From contig JAUCEF010000017.1 of assembly GCA_033558025.1 (NCBI GenBank), positions 2,232,001-2,296,000 on the forward strand: 64,000 nucleotides of DNA, in the 5' to 3' direction. The translations under genes were made by a program, and so were the position numbers. Origin of the DNA: Phytophthora sp. 'mugwort' (taxonomy: Eukaryota > Oomycota > Peronosporomycetes > Peronosporales > Peronosporaceae). The notes under the pieces were generated by a model. The model made no database searches. It saw only the letters and a program-made list of their open reading frames with translations, and was not told where the DNA came from. Below, in pieces: positions 10,080 to 19,830 of this stretch (position 1 is its first letter; each line of letters opens with the position of its first letter).

Positions 10080-12040
10080 CATCCGCGATCCGTTGCCCTT
10101 TTCTGTAGATTAAGCCATTAGTCATAGTGATTTTTCCAAAAGTATCACTCGTATTTTAGGTTTTTCAACGACGGCAAGGAAAGCAAATACATCCCAGTTG
10201 GTCTGTGCCTCACTCACATGCATTTCCAGCATGCCGATAAGCGTCCCGTTGAACCAATCCCTGAGTTTGAGGTACGCTGAACCATACAATTTCCGAATCC
10301 CAAGCGCCTGATACAGTCCACGCCTTTAATATTTACGCACCCCCAAATTTGACAACCCGTCCACTTTCATTCCAAAAATAGGAACAAGGCTTGCATATTT
10401 AGGCAAGGAAGAACAAAAGAAGGTGAGTAGTGTTTTCAGACTATCCAAAAGTGGGGTAGTTGCCAAGATACAAATAATTTTCCAAATTTGATGAGATGCA
10501 AAATATTTACGCATGAGATTTTCGGTCAGCGCAAATCGTTTGGATTTTTCTAGCGGCTCCAAGCTCGAAGGACAGGTGCAGTTAAGCTCGGCGGCAACAT
10601 GTCCAGACACAAAAATGTATTATTATACTGTTCTAAAAGCTAGCTTTCCAATGGACCAAATAGCGTACTGTAAATCGTGTTAGAACGATCTCAAAACGTT
10701 CTAGAAACATGCAGGATTACATTCGTGAACATGTCACCACTAAAACAAAAGTATCACTAAAATGTAGCCATGTGTTACACTATAGCCTCCTGTTCCTCCT
10801 CCTCGTCGGCATGATTGTCCTCTTCTCTTTGCGTCCGCATATTCTCTGCCTTGCTACGTCTTGGCCGCTTAATCTCCAAAGCGGTTTTTGATATGGTATT
10901 GGTCGGCCTCTCATAGATCGGGTTTCACGGAATGTAGCAGGTACAGAGTACAAACGGCAGCACTTTCTTGTAGATATCCAAAAAATCAGGATTGAGAGGT
11001 TTGTCTTCGGTTTTTGGTACTGTACTCCACATGCTCGCAACTGCGGCTTAGGATCTTTGTCTTTGTGGAGCTTTATCCAATCACCTGACGACGTAGGGGT
11101 TTGCTTGTATTCCACGGAGCCAGGCTTCTCGCTAGTTACGCGAAATATGGGTGCTTTGAATGCATGCAAGTTTCTTGTACCTGGACCTGAAGAACCTTTC
11201 GACGACTATAACGGGCTCCCTTCCTGTTCTAAATTGACAACACTAACCTTTTCTGTGGCCACAGCTTCCACCATCGATGGCAATGTTCAGCACGACTCGC
11301 GTCGCGTGTGACACTTAAGATTCCGAATCCGCGCTCACATGCATTTTTCATGTCCTTCGGTAAGATTTAAGATGCACTTCGTTGAACAGCCCATACTCCA
11401 CACGTAACACCAGATACATAACAACTTAAAAAAAATTGTTGTTCCGCCCACCACAACTATATGTCCACATTGTCACTGGGACTGGCGGCTCTCTGTTGCC
11501 TCCACTGGATCCTTATTGGCGGCGTTAAAAACACCATAAAGATCTAACGCGTCATGTACTCGACTTTATTTGCACCCTTGCCGCCTTTTCTTTCAGAAAA
11601 GGCGGCAAGGGTGCACATGGCGTAAATAAAAAAAGTGGTTTTTTTTAAGCTTGAGTCATTGGTGCAAAGCACGTCGGGCAGCGTTTGTGCAAGATCTGGG
11701 AGGATGCACTTGGCGAGGGCGCGGGTTGTCTTCATAGAGATCATCAAGATCTGATCTTCCTGTACTCGCCACACAGTATTTCCCAAATAAAACCGGTGAT
11801 TGCAGCGTGTGTATGGCATAGGAAAAATGGCGGCGCTGTTTAGACGCGCCTAAAGGCTCCCTTTGTACTCGAACGCTAACAAGCTCTCCAAATAGGTCTG
11901 CTGAACCACCCAGCTACCGTAGCAAGTCTTCATCAATTGCTGCCGCATGCTTGTTCTCGTGTTGTCGTGTTCCTTAGCCGAAATCCAACCATCTCTGAGC
12001 CGTTTCGATAGATGTGGACGTCATATGGCTGACATCATAG
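10080..12040. other. Non-coding stretch left of the Polinton-type element
   Basis: Short frames are scattered over both strands (for example 10326-10610 minus and 10780-11169 minus), and none has a recognisable domain. A 20-bp perfect hairpin at 11572-11614 is listed separately. The Polinton-type sequence begins abruptly near 12046, so a deletion or insertion junction should lie just left of it. Confidence 0.4.
11572..11614. repeat. Perfect 20-bp inverted repeat with 3-nt loop
   Basis: The left arm, 11572-11591, reads GCACCCTTGCCGCCTTTTCT. The loop is TTC, and the right arm at 11595-11614 is its exact complement. No terminator, transposon end or gene boundary explains it. Confidence 0.8.
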
Positions 12041-12045
12041 GCTGA

Positions 12046-12456
12046 CATTCTCGAAATAATGAGCTCGAGATTGGTACCAATGTCCTTTACCGACTAAAGA
12101 AGAGGACATTTGATAAGGAAGCTGCTAGGTGGAGTAAAGCCGTGTACTCGATTGTTGGAATGGATGGTTATCGCGTCCAAATCAAGTCAAAAAATGGGCA
12201 CACACTCTACAAGGCTCCCAATGATCTCAAGATGGTGCAATCGGCGATGACTGAAGCAACCATCAACCGAGGTGATATCCTTGAAGCAGAGAAGATCTTA
12301 AACCACAAAAAGTTGCGAACTGGAAAGTACAGATACTTGGTTCAGTGGGTTGATAATGAACCTGATTCCTGGGAGCCAGTCTCAAATCTCCGTTTAACAA
12401 ACAAAAACAGGAGATCGACTCTTGAAAAGGAGTACTGGGAGGCAACAAAAAAGTGA
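12046..12456 (+). pseudogene. Retroviral-type integrase, C-terminal fragment with chromodomain
   Basis: The open frame runs from just after an in-frame TGA (12043-12045) to the stop at 12454-12456, 136 residues, without a plausible full-length start. The first part (GTNVLYRLKKRTFDKE, then RWSKAVYSI and GYRVQIKS) resembles the small beta-barrel region after the DDE core in Polinton integrases. The last 60 residues form a chromodomain: EAEKILNHKK, YLVQWVD and DSWEPVSNL. The chromodomain would read chromatin marks and guide insertion. The catalytic core and N-terminal zinc domain are missing, because the sequence to the left is unrelated. A Ty3 chromovirus integrase is the alternative, but the neighbours favour a Polinton origin. 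Confidence 0.7.
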
Positions 12457-12567
12457 GTCATAATCAGCTTGTAAATAAATTCGATAGAGACATACTCTGT
12501 AAGCTTTTGACTCAAGTATACTATTTGAATTTGTTCTGGTGAGATTTTTGGAAAATATATGACTTGA

Positions 12568-12576
12568 TATATATAG
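12568..12576 (+). promoter_or_regulatory. TATATATAG promoter-like box
   Basis: TATATATAG lies 14 bases before the ATG at 12590. It is the same kind of box as those before four other genes of the element, so it is probably part of the element's own promoter. Confidence 0.45.
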
Positions 12577-12589
12577 TAATCCCTTCATA

Positions 12590-12880
12590 ATGGGTTCCAG
12601 CTGTTTAGAAAAGGACCGTGAGCTTGCTAAGCTACGGCGAAAGTTGTGGATCATCCAGGAAGTGAGCCGAGTTAAAAACGAGTTGCTGAATCTTGATGCA
12701 GCTTCAAATTTTCGTAAAACAGTAGTTAACCGTAAGTATCGATACGAATTGGAGACAATATTTGGCGTTCCATTCCACTGTATCAAGGATCGTTATCTAA
12801 GCCTTCTCAATGAGCGAAATCACATCTGTCATTCTTATGTCTCATTTCGTTATGACTCAGTCATGCCAAGCTACTGGTAA
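12590..12880 (+). CDS. Unknown small protein of the Polinton-type element (96 aa)
   Basis: This intact frame starts at an ATG 14 bases after a TATATAG box. The product is basic and probably helical, with a Leu/Lys-rich N-terminal half and a C-terminal LNERNHICHSYV motif. I do not recognise it. It lies between the integrase remnant and the next gene in the same direction. The following gene has no clear ATG of its own, so this frame could be its first part before a frameshift. Confidence 0.5.
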   Translation: MGSSCLEKDRELAKLRRKLWIIQEVSRVKNELLNLDAASNFRKTVVNRKYRYELETIFGVPFHCIKDRYLSLLNERNHICHSYVSFRYDSVMPSYW

Positions 12881-12901
12881 TTATCTACTCATTCTTTTAT
12901 G

Positions 12902-13950
12902 ATTCTGATGATATAGACACAATCTTCCCCAATTTCACATCTCTCGCTCAGAGAGAGCAGAAGCGACAGGAGCTTCTTGAACGATCTCAACGTCGTGTTC
13001 GTCAAGCTAATGCGAAGCGTGATATGAGTGAAGGTGCATCGTGGGCGACTGATATCACCAATGGTATCACTACTGTAGCGAAGAAATCAACTGAATCCAA
13101 TCAGACTGATATGAGTGTTGGGCCTGACGGGCCTGTTCCAACAGAAGTTAAGCAAACCTTGAATGATATTATTGATCAGGTGATTGCCCAATCAGAATTA
13201 AAAACAAATCTGAATAATGAAAACTCCAACACAAACCCTGATGTATCAACTGATCCTGAAGTAAATGTTCGCCCCGTTATGGTAGATGTTGGAGTGGATA
13301 ATAGTGCTCGAACAGTAGAAAATGGAACTAACACTCCTCGTGTTGAAAAACATGATCAAAAACGTTCAAGCTCGACCTATTACATCAGATGTCGCGGTTG
13401 GTGAGGATGAATCACCAACAGTTGATACTCTATTTAGCGATGATGAGCAAATCTTTCAAAGCGAATTTAAGAAAGCGGTTGAGGAAATATTTGAGGTTTA
13501 TCCGATTCTTGCTCAACTCGGTATTCATCCCCTTGCTTCTAATGGACGTCAGCAAACGAAGTATAATATTGGAAACGGAGCTAAGACATACAGTATTAGA
13601 TTGAACAAGATTGTTTTAGTTCCAAACATTGATTGGGAAGAGACATACGATCATATTGGATTTGTCATCACAAACGATGTTAGATTCCTCAATTATGTCA
13701 ATGAGAAACGTGAGCGAAATGAGATGGGTAAAGAGGATAAAAATGCACCGCATCAGGTATGGGAGAGGCTTATTGGTAATAAGCGTAGCCTATCAAGCAC
13801 ACCGCTTGACTATAAACAAAGCAAACAGCGGCTTGAAGACAGTTTCCCTTCGATAATTCAACATCCACAACTTCTGATCAGGCTGATAGTAAATTAAAAA
13901 TGTATTTGATCGTTGATAAAACAAGGAACTACTTGAATCCAATGGTTTAA
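12902..13950 (+). pseudogene. Unknown Polinton-element gene, frameshifted
   Basis: Coding quality continues through three frames. The first runs about 12902-13390, with an acidic start, an Arg-rich helix (QRRVRQANAKRD) and a long Ser/Thr/Asn-rich linker. The second runs about 13385-13850, a folded-looking domain with YPILAQLGIHPLASNGRQQ and DHIGFVITND. The third is a short Ser/Thr tail ending at the TAA of 13948-13950. Frameshifts near 13385 and 13850 would restore one protein of about 345 residues. I do not recognise the domain. The stop overlaps the ATG of the next gene as TAATG, typical of compact viral gene packing. A virion or DNA-binding role cannot be told apart from sequence alone. 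Confidence 0.5.
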
Positions 13951-14180
13951 TGAAGAAGATTGTTCATATCCTCAAAGGAACCAACAAAGCAACCCCTTTT
14001 GATGCGAACGGTTATGTATGGATCAAGGGAAGTACTATTGGTGTTTTTGGTAAGGAAAGTAATCAAATGAAGCCGGCTATCGCCAAGAAGGTCAATTGGC
14101 AACTTACGCTCAAATCATTTGTAGATATGGTCAGATCGAAAGGACTTGAATTAGAGGTGATCGGTGTTAAGGAGAAATAA
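13950..14180 (+). CDS. Unknown small protein of the Polinton-type element (76 aa)
   Basis: The ATG overlaps the preceding stop (TAATG) and the frame is intact. The product is small and basic, with a GYVWIKGSTIGVFGKE segment that could form a short beta sheet and a C-terminal helix. No family is recognised. The tight spacing, 12 bases to the next ATG, suggests a shared transcript with its neighbours. Confidence 0.5.
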   Translation: MKKIVHILKGTNKATPFDANGYVWIKGSTIGVFGKESNQMKPAIAKKVNWQLTLKSFVDMVRSKGLELEVIGVKEK

Positions 14181-14192
14181 ATTGATGAAGAT

Positions 14193-15539
14193 ATGAATCA
14201 AAGTCTATCTAACGCCGACAATGATGCTAAAAAAATCTTAACTGATTATTACAGGCAAATCAATTCTAAAGATGTTAAAATCCCGTTCAGACTCAAACCT
14301 ATCGTTGAGGCTAGGGGTAATGTTAAAACTCATCCTGAATACTACTTTGGTGAGCCATCTCTAACCAGACCATTGAATATTAGAAATGGAAAACACAAGC
14401 AAGTATCTGGAGAGGCGTGGAAGGGATTGATGAAGAATATCAGATGGATGCATACATTCCTGTCGTTGCTCGATGGATTTGAGGATTTGGATAAATATCT
14501 TAAGGAAGTTGAGTATCCATTCCCATCAAATGATGAGGAAGCAGCAACATTGGTTGAAAGTAAGAAACTTGATCAGCAAATGCGCAAAAATCTTGATGAT
14601 AATCTTAAAATATTGAATGAAGCAACCCTGAATACGGCTCACGGTATCAGACGACAAGGTATTGAACCATATACTCAGGTTGATAGTGAAGACCAACTAC
14701 AGAAGCTTCATGATGATTCTGAACGCGCCTACCAATCATACGGAGAAGCGCAAAAGCGTTATGAAGAGGCTAAGAAGGCAGTCAAAGGAAATAGCTCAAA
14801 ATCAGCTCGATCAGCTCTCAAGGCAGCTACATCAGCTATGAAGGCAACAAAAGCTGTATTCAACGCGAAGTCTAAAGCTTACAGTAATGCAGCTCAGAAT
14901 CAAATCAGTGTAGATGACTTTGTTGATCGACAAGATGATAAATCGGTTAGAGGAATTATGAATGATATGATAAAAAAGGTTAGCGGAAGCGGATTGAAGG
15001 GTCGTGGTCTAAGAGGAGCAGGTGTAGCCCCACTCGACGGGTTGGTCAGACGAGGAAGAACCTACAATCTCAATGAGATTCAGGGCTTAGCTACACCGAG
15101 TGCTTACGTATATCGCCAGCTTGGTAGCAAGTACATTCGTATTCCTGACCTCGATGCGAAGACACTTGTTATGGTTCAACCTAATCGACGCAAGTGTGGG
15201 CCTAAGTGTCAGATTAGTGATAGTCTCCAAGGTATGATTAGAACACTTGTCTATAAGCAGCATATTGATCAACCTACGTATGACAAGCTCAGTATCGAAG
15301 ATAAAAAAATGTTCAAGGAGATTCTTGCGATAACGCATCTTCAGTATAATTTCCACGATAAGCTCACGGATCCACTTGAAACACTTCGCGCTGAGTATGA
15401 CAAGCTCAAGGGGGAGATTCAGTTAGGGAATGATAATCCGAGTATCATCAAGCAGCTCAAGTCGCTCACGGTGTATATGTACAGCAATCGTCTCATCGAT
15501 GATAAAGAATCTAAAGAAATTATCACGAGACTACTATAA
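14193..15539 (+). CDS. Large conserved-type protein of the Polinton-type element (448 aa)
   Basis: This is one of the longest intact frames in the element. Residues about 1-110 look globular. About 110-240 are long charged helices, including an Ala/Lys-rich repeat-like stretch (ALKAATSAMKATKAVFNAKS). A Gly/Arg-rich hinge (GLKGRGLRGAG) lies near 270-280, and a C-terminal globular part spans about 285-448. The last 60 residues contain KGEIQLGNDNPSIIKQLK followed by a short helix and EIITRLL. From memory this resembles a C-terminal module found in several Polinton and virophage-like proteins, where an x-GND-x motif precedes a Phe/Leu-Lys helix. The function of that module is unknown to me. The last codon lies 14 bases before the next ATG. 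Confidence 0.6.
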   Translation: MNQSLSNADNDAKKILTDYYRQINSKDVKIPFRLKPIVEARGNVKTHPEYYFGEPSLTRPLNIRNGKHKQVSGEAWKGLMKNIRWMHTFLSLLDGFEDLDKYLKEVEYPFPSNDEEAATLVESKKLDQQMRKNLDDNLKILNEATLNTAHGIRRQGIEPYTQVDSEDQLQKLHDDSERAYQSYGEAQKRYEEAKKAVKGNSSKSARSALKAATSAMKATKAVFNAKSKAYSNAAQNQISVDDFVDRQDDKSVRGIMNDMIKKVSGSGLKGRGLRGAGVAPLDGLVRRGRTYNLNEIQGLATPSAYVYRQLGSKYIRIPDLDAKTLVMVQPNRRKCGPKCQISDSLQGMIRTLVYKQHIDQPTYDKLSIEDKKMFKEILAITHLQYNFHDKLTDPLETLRAEYDKLKGEIQLGNDNPSIIKQLKSLTVYMYSNRLIDDKESKEIITRLL

Positions 15540-15553
15540 ACATCATAAACATC

Positions 15554-15813
15554 ATGTTCTTCTTTAACCCCCGCATTATTTCCAGCTCAGCTGGTAGCTA
15601 TGGCGATAACGCCGATAACAACGTCGCTGAACTCAAAGCTATCATGAAGAATCTTATCATTCCTGATCGCCCTCAGATGACTCAGGCCGCTGTATGGGCA
15701 ACTGATCTCGATAAGTCAATCAAGAAGGTAGATGCTTCGACCCAAACCGAGGTGGTCGTATGTGGGCTTACCAACCCAAGAAAAAAAAGACTGTGAAGAC
15801 GTTTGCTATCTAA
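15554..15813 (+). pseudogene. Small protein with basic tail, one frameshift
   Basis: The frame opens at an ATG 14 bases after the 448-residue gene. It reads about 70 residues, then changes frame near 15755 to end with a Lys-rich tail (YQPKKKKTVKTF) and a TAA at 15811-15813. Without the frameshift the protein would be about 86 residues. A Lys-rich tail on a small late protein suggests DNA condensation, as in adenovirus core proteins, but this is only an inference. Its 3' end overlaps the convergent minus gene by a few bases. Confidence 0.4.
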
Positions 15814-16086
15814 GCGATACCACTTCGCACGAGTTTATTTCGATATCCTCCATAAATGTTATTTTTTTATCGCTGATACTAACTTCAAGTATGGCAGACT
15901 CGCCATCAGGACTTTTGGTTGGGAGGAACACACTATCACCAAGAACAATAATTTTGTCAGCTTGGGCATCGTCGATCCCACGATTTGGTTAGGGTCATCA
16001 GTAGTTAAATTGGTTTTGAGCTCTTTACTCGGACCGCAACCCATGATTATGCTATACACTACCAAAGATATTTCTTTGAAAACCAA
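15806..16086 (-). pseudogene. Small unknown minus-strand gene, one frameshift
   Basis: An ATG at 16086 opens a frame that shifts near 15965 and then reads through a beta-rich segment (IIVLGDSVFLPTKSPDGES, then SISDKKITF) to a TAG at 15806-15808. The restored length would be about 94 residues. The second half is protein-like, with alternating hydrophobic residues. It lies directly downstream of the S74 gene in the same direction, so both could share a transcript. No family is recognised. The plus-strand frame of 144 codons over the same bases looks like a shadow. Confidence 0.4.
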
Positions 16087-16111
16087 TCGGCTGTGTATTT
16101 GTTATCATCGT

Positions 16112-18173
16112 CTATGGGGCCATGCCGCTTGTAGTAAGCCTCGCACGAGTTTCAAGCAATTCTATTCTTTCCATCAATGCTTGGATCATTCTCACATTAT
16201 AGACGCTCAATTTAGAAATAATTTACGTGAAGCTTGACTCCTAATGGTTCTAGCCATGGATCAGTACTGGTTTGAAGCTCCTCGCTTCCATCAGGAATCC
16301 AAGCGATTAAATCTAAAAATCCCTGATCCAGAACGTCCTGAGCGATTAGACCAAGCTCTTTTGGCTTGTCTGCATGTTGTTTCCAGTTATAGGGTTTCAC
16401 TTTCAATGATCTATAGAGACATTCAACGCGCTCTATAGGCACCTCGTTAATATCCTGCTTACAGCGTCGATCGCTTTGCATGACCATGGCCTCACATCCA
16501 ATATAACCATTGAATATCGCACATACATTTGTATATGTTATAGGACTTCCAGTAGCCGTCTCCGTAGCTCCTGAATCTGTTCTTAGTCTATAGACTGTCA
16601 ATCCTATATTCCCCCACTATTCCACGTATAACTAACAGTATTTGATACATGCAATGGGGCTGACGGAGAGACTGTTGAAATACCAAGTCGGCCAGAGTTA
16701 GTTAATATCATGCGTGTAGCTGCTCCCGTTCCAAAACGTAGATCGTTGCTTGAATAATTACCAATCCATGTCGCGTTGGTAGAAGTCGTATTAGAGCCAT
16801 TGTTGACCTCGATCTGAAATTTAACAGGTATGGTATTCGATCCGGCAAACGAGCACATCCGTGTGTAAGAACCATCTAAATAGTCAGTCCCTGAACCAGT
16901 AATTGAAAAATGTTCGTTGGTTGGAGTTGAATTAACCCTCAGCTCGGTTAGACTTCCTACCGTTGTTATATTAGCTTGATTTCCATATGCTAAAAATCCA
17001 TTAAAATTTCCAGAGCAGGTTATATCGCCAGTTGTTGAAAGACTTGCTGCTGATATATTTCGACTCGCATCGACGAAAGCAAATGAATTGACTAGATACC
17101 CGCCATAAGCGTTTGTGCTTCCTGAACACGTGATATTACCGATGTTTACAATATGGCGCGATGATGTAATAACATCCGTCCCATAGACTCTAACGGATCC
17201 AAAGTCAGCGAGAACACCGCTGACCTTTGTCGAACCATTTAGATTTTGAGCATAGAGAGTGCGGATCGACCCTATATCTTTATTAACATCTACCACAAGA
17301 GCCTTTTGAGCGACTGCGCCGCCATAAGAGAATCCAATAAAAGCCAAATGGTCGAAATTGTCATACAATGCGGTGGTTGAATTCCAGAATTTGATATTCT
17401 GACAGCTCAATCCCACCCCTCCAGTCGATAGCGTGAGATTAGATAGAGTACCAACTTACGTGATCGATGCCTGCGCGGCTGTAGATAGCGCTCCAGTGAG
17501 AGTCGTCGCTGATACCGATGACAATCCTGTTATCGTCCGTCCGGCTCCTGAAAATACAAGATTACCTCCAATCGTTAGCCCACTAAGAGTACCTAAGGAT
17601 GTGATATTGCCCTGATCTCCGGTTTGTAGAGTACCAGTAATCGAAGTTGCTGAGATGCTGCTCACCCCACTGACCGATCGCAAAGCACCAGTAAAAGTTA
17701 AGTGCCAGCAATTGTGAGCCCTGATAGCGTTCCAACCGATGTAATAATAATTTTTGCGCTGCCGTCTGTAGCGTACCAGTGATCTGAGTAGCGGTCAGCG
17801 AGATAATCGTTCCGATTTCACCGGATGCCCCCAGTACCAACGCTTTGTTGTTTGCTGCCGTTCCAAGCGTGATCCCTACTACGTACGAGGGAGGAGATGA
17901 TACGCTGGAACCATTCACGGTTAGACTGCTACATGATAATGCCCCAATTCCGCTAATATCGTTATTGGTACCTGGAACGAGGGCTATACCTTGTGTTGCT
18001 GTTCCTTGGGTAATTCTTGTTATGTAAGTGAGGCGGTAATCGTTCTTATCGAGGTAAAGCGTCTGCGCATACTCATATGTAAGATATCCACTGGCATCCA
18101 ATGTTAGATAGAATGCTGGGTTATAGATAGGTGATGTAAAAATTGGTTGGGGATAAGAGAAACCTGAACTCAT
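16112..18173 (-). pseudogene. Fibre-like protein with C-terminal S74 chaperone, frameshifted
   Basis: Minus-strand coding runs from the ATG at 18173 to a TAG at 16112-16114, about 685 codons with shifts near 17745, 17455, 16615 and 16225. The N-terminal two thirds repeat a beta pattern (TSLGTLSGLTIGGNL, TGTLQTAAQ, ITGLSSVSATTLTG), as in trimeric tail fibres. Next comes GRLGISTVSPSAPLHVSN, the usual lead-in to an S74 domain. The domain itself has SDRRCKQDI, YNWK and LGLIAQDV and ends in a helix (RMIQALMERIELLE). S74 domains help a trimeric fibre fold and then cut themselves off at a Ser-Lys pair. That pair (Ser at 16473-16475, Lys at 16458-16460) is kept. The role would be receptor binding on the particle. 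It is transcribed away from the ATPase, with a TATATAG box between them. Confidence 0.8.
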
Positions 18174-18191
18174 AGTTGTTTTTGTCTCGAG

Positions 18192-18201
18192 CTATATAGA
18201 T
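18192..18201. promoter_or_regulatory. CTATATAGAT box between S74 and ATPase genes
   Basis: The identical ten bases also precede the ExoX-C-like gene. Here the box lies in the short divergent gap between the S74 start (18173) and the ATPase start (18223), so it could serve either gene. Confidence 0.5.
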
Positions 18202-18222
18202 CGAGTGATTAAAGACACGATC

Positions 18223-18884
18223 ATGAGCGGTAGTCCAGACTTCGGCGCTTCCTTGCCAAAGAAATTCAAGTCTGCACTTGACATCAAAAAGTTGTTTAGA
18301 ATGGTTGTCCTTGGCCCCTCATTCAGCGGGAAGAACAATCTCTGTATGTTCATCCTCAAGCATTCTCCTCACGTGTTCGCGCATCTAACGATCATCGCGC
18401 GCAATCCACACCAAGAATTGTACGAATATCTCCGAGATAAGCTGGAAGATTCATTACTTTTGCTGATCCAGATATACCCCCAAAAGTTGATCAAGTACGT
18501 CATACACCTATGAGTTCTAACAAACCTGAGCTTGTCATCATAGATGACTATAGCAACGATAAGCTACTTCAGAAGAATATCTTTTCACATTATATGACCA
18601 GGGGCCGACATTTCAAAATATCAACCATATTCCTTAGCCACAGCTACTTTGCTACTGATAAGATGATTCGCTTGAATTCAGAGTACGTAGCGATCCTAAA
18701 AGCTAGTTCGAAGCGTGATTTGCAGATGGTGGTCAAGGACTTCAGTATCAAGGGAGTTGATGACCAATCGATTGTCTATTACTACAACAAAGCCACTGAG
18801 CAAAAGGGACAGATGTTGTTCATTGACTCTGTGAAGGGACAAATCAGGTACAACTTCGATAGGCCTATTGCGATGGAAGAGTAA
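18223..18884 (+). pseudogene. FtsK/HerA-type genome-packaging ATPase, one frameshift
   Basis: I chose the ATG at 18223 (MSGSPDFG) rather than the upstream GTG. The Walker A region is VVLGPSFSGKNNL and the Walker B region is ELVIIDDY. Further on, TRGRHFKISTIFLSHSY fits the sensor helix of A32-like ATPases, which ends in a polar residue after a beta strand. One frameshift near 18450-18460 separates the two halves, and reading across it gives about 220 residues, close to the usual size. The enzyme would pump DNA into the capsid. Walker A has N where K-(T/S) is usual (GKN rather than GKT), which may weaken nucleotide binding or be decay. It lies 48 bases upstream of the penton gene in the same direction. 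Confidence 0.8.
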
Positions 18885-18931
18885 TTCCAATTAATCAATC
18901 AGAAAAATGCTTAACATCATATACAACTAAA

Positions 18932-19807
18932 ATGGCGAGCTTTCTCAAACTTGACAGTACCAACCTAATCCAAGATGGATACAACTCAACTTGGAAATAC
19001 TCGTTCCCTGGTTCAGCTGCTGACTTTCGTGATGTAGTATGCGCAGTCCAAAGCATCAGCATGTACAACTCGGAATATAATATCGATGCGATGCAGTTCC
19101 AAAACACAAGCTTCAAGGTTGAAGTCCCGACTGCGGCTACTACTTCTACTATCAGTATCACTCTACCGGATGGTATTTATTCTTACGATGATATCAATCG
19201 CAGCATTCAGACAGCCCTTGTTAATGCTGGAGCATATTTGATCGATCCAAGTGGAAACAACGTATTCTACCTAAAGCTTAGCGAAAACAGTGTTCATTAC
19301 GCTTGTCAGCTCGATTTTTCTCCGACTCCAACAACATTGCCAACTCTCGGAGGTACTTGGACAAGACCTGCAACTGGTCTATACTCAGCGGGAGGTACTG
19401 GATTACCTACCACCACCCGCGTTCCTCGTCTTATTATCGATAATACCGAGTTTGGAAAGGTAGTTGGCCTAACCGCAGGTACCTATCCTGCTGCCTCCGC
19501 GATTGTTGCCAGTGCTCAGCTCTCTAACATCATTCCTCCGATTCATCCCACAAGTTCATACATCGTACGTTGCGATCTGATCAAAAATGAGTACGTTGCA
19601 TCCGGTGATATTGTCAGTGCATTTGATAGAGGTGATACAGCAATTGGTAAGCTAATCTCATATAAACCGAGTCAGTATGCGTGGATGAACTGCCACAACG
19701 GTTCTCGATCTACGATTACTATCAGTATTTATAACCAAAACGACAAGAAGGTAATCTTCCGTGATACTTCAGTTTCAATCATGCTGTTGCTAAGACCAAA
19801 AAAATAA
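18932..19807 (+). CDS. Penton-type minor capsid protein (291 aa)
   Basis: This is an intact frame. It opens with SFLKLDSTN and then SISMYNSEYNID, followed by a beta-rich body with ITLPDGIYSYDDINRSIQ. That last segment is characteristic of Polinton/adintovirus penton proteins, in which a Y-S-x-x-D-I-N motif comes early. The C-terminus closes with KKVIFRDTSVSIMLLLRPK. The single jelly-roll penton forms the fivefold vertices of the particle. The length matches what I know of the group. It lies between the ATPase and the convergent minor virion gene, as expected for a morphogenesis block. Confidence 0.75.
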   Translation: MASFLKLDSTNLIQDGYNSTWKYSFPGSAADFRDVVCAVQSISMYNSEYNIDAMQFQNTSFKVEVPTAATTSTISITLPDGIYSYDDINRSIQTALVNAGAYLIDPSGNNVFYLKLSENSVHYACQLDFSPTPTTLPTLGGTWTRPATGLYSAGGTGLPTTTRVPRLIIDNTEFGKVVGLTAGTYPAASAIVASAQLSNIIPPIHPTSSYIVRCDLIKNEYVASGDIVSAFDRGDTAIGKLISYKPSQYAWMNCHNGSRSTITISIYNQNDKKVIFRDTSVSIMLLLRPKK

Positions 19808-19830
19808 GGTAGCTAATGCTTCTTTTTTTC

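Noticed and set aside
15803..16237. 144-codon plus-strand frame inside the Polinton-type element
   Set aside because: It overlaps two minus-strand coding stretches with better protein character (the S74 end and the small 15806-16086 gene), so it is a shadow.
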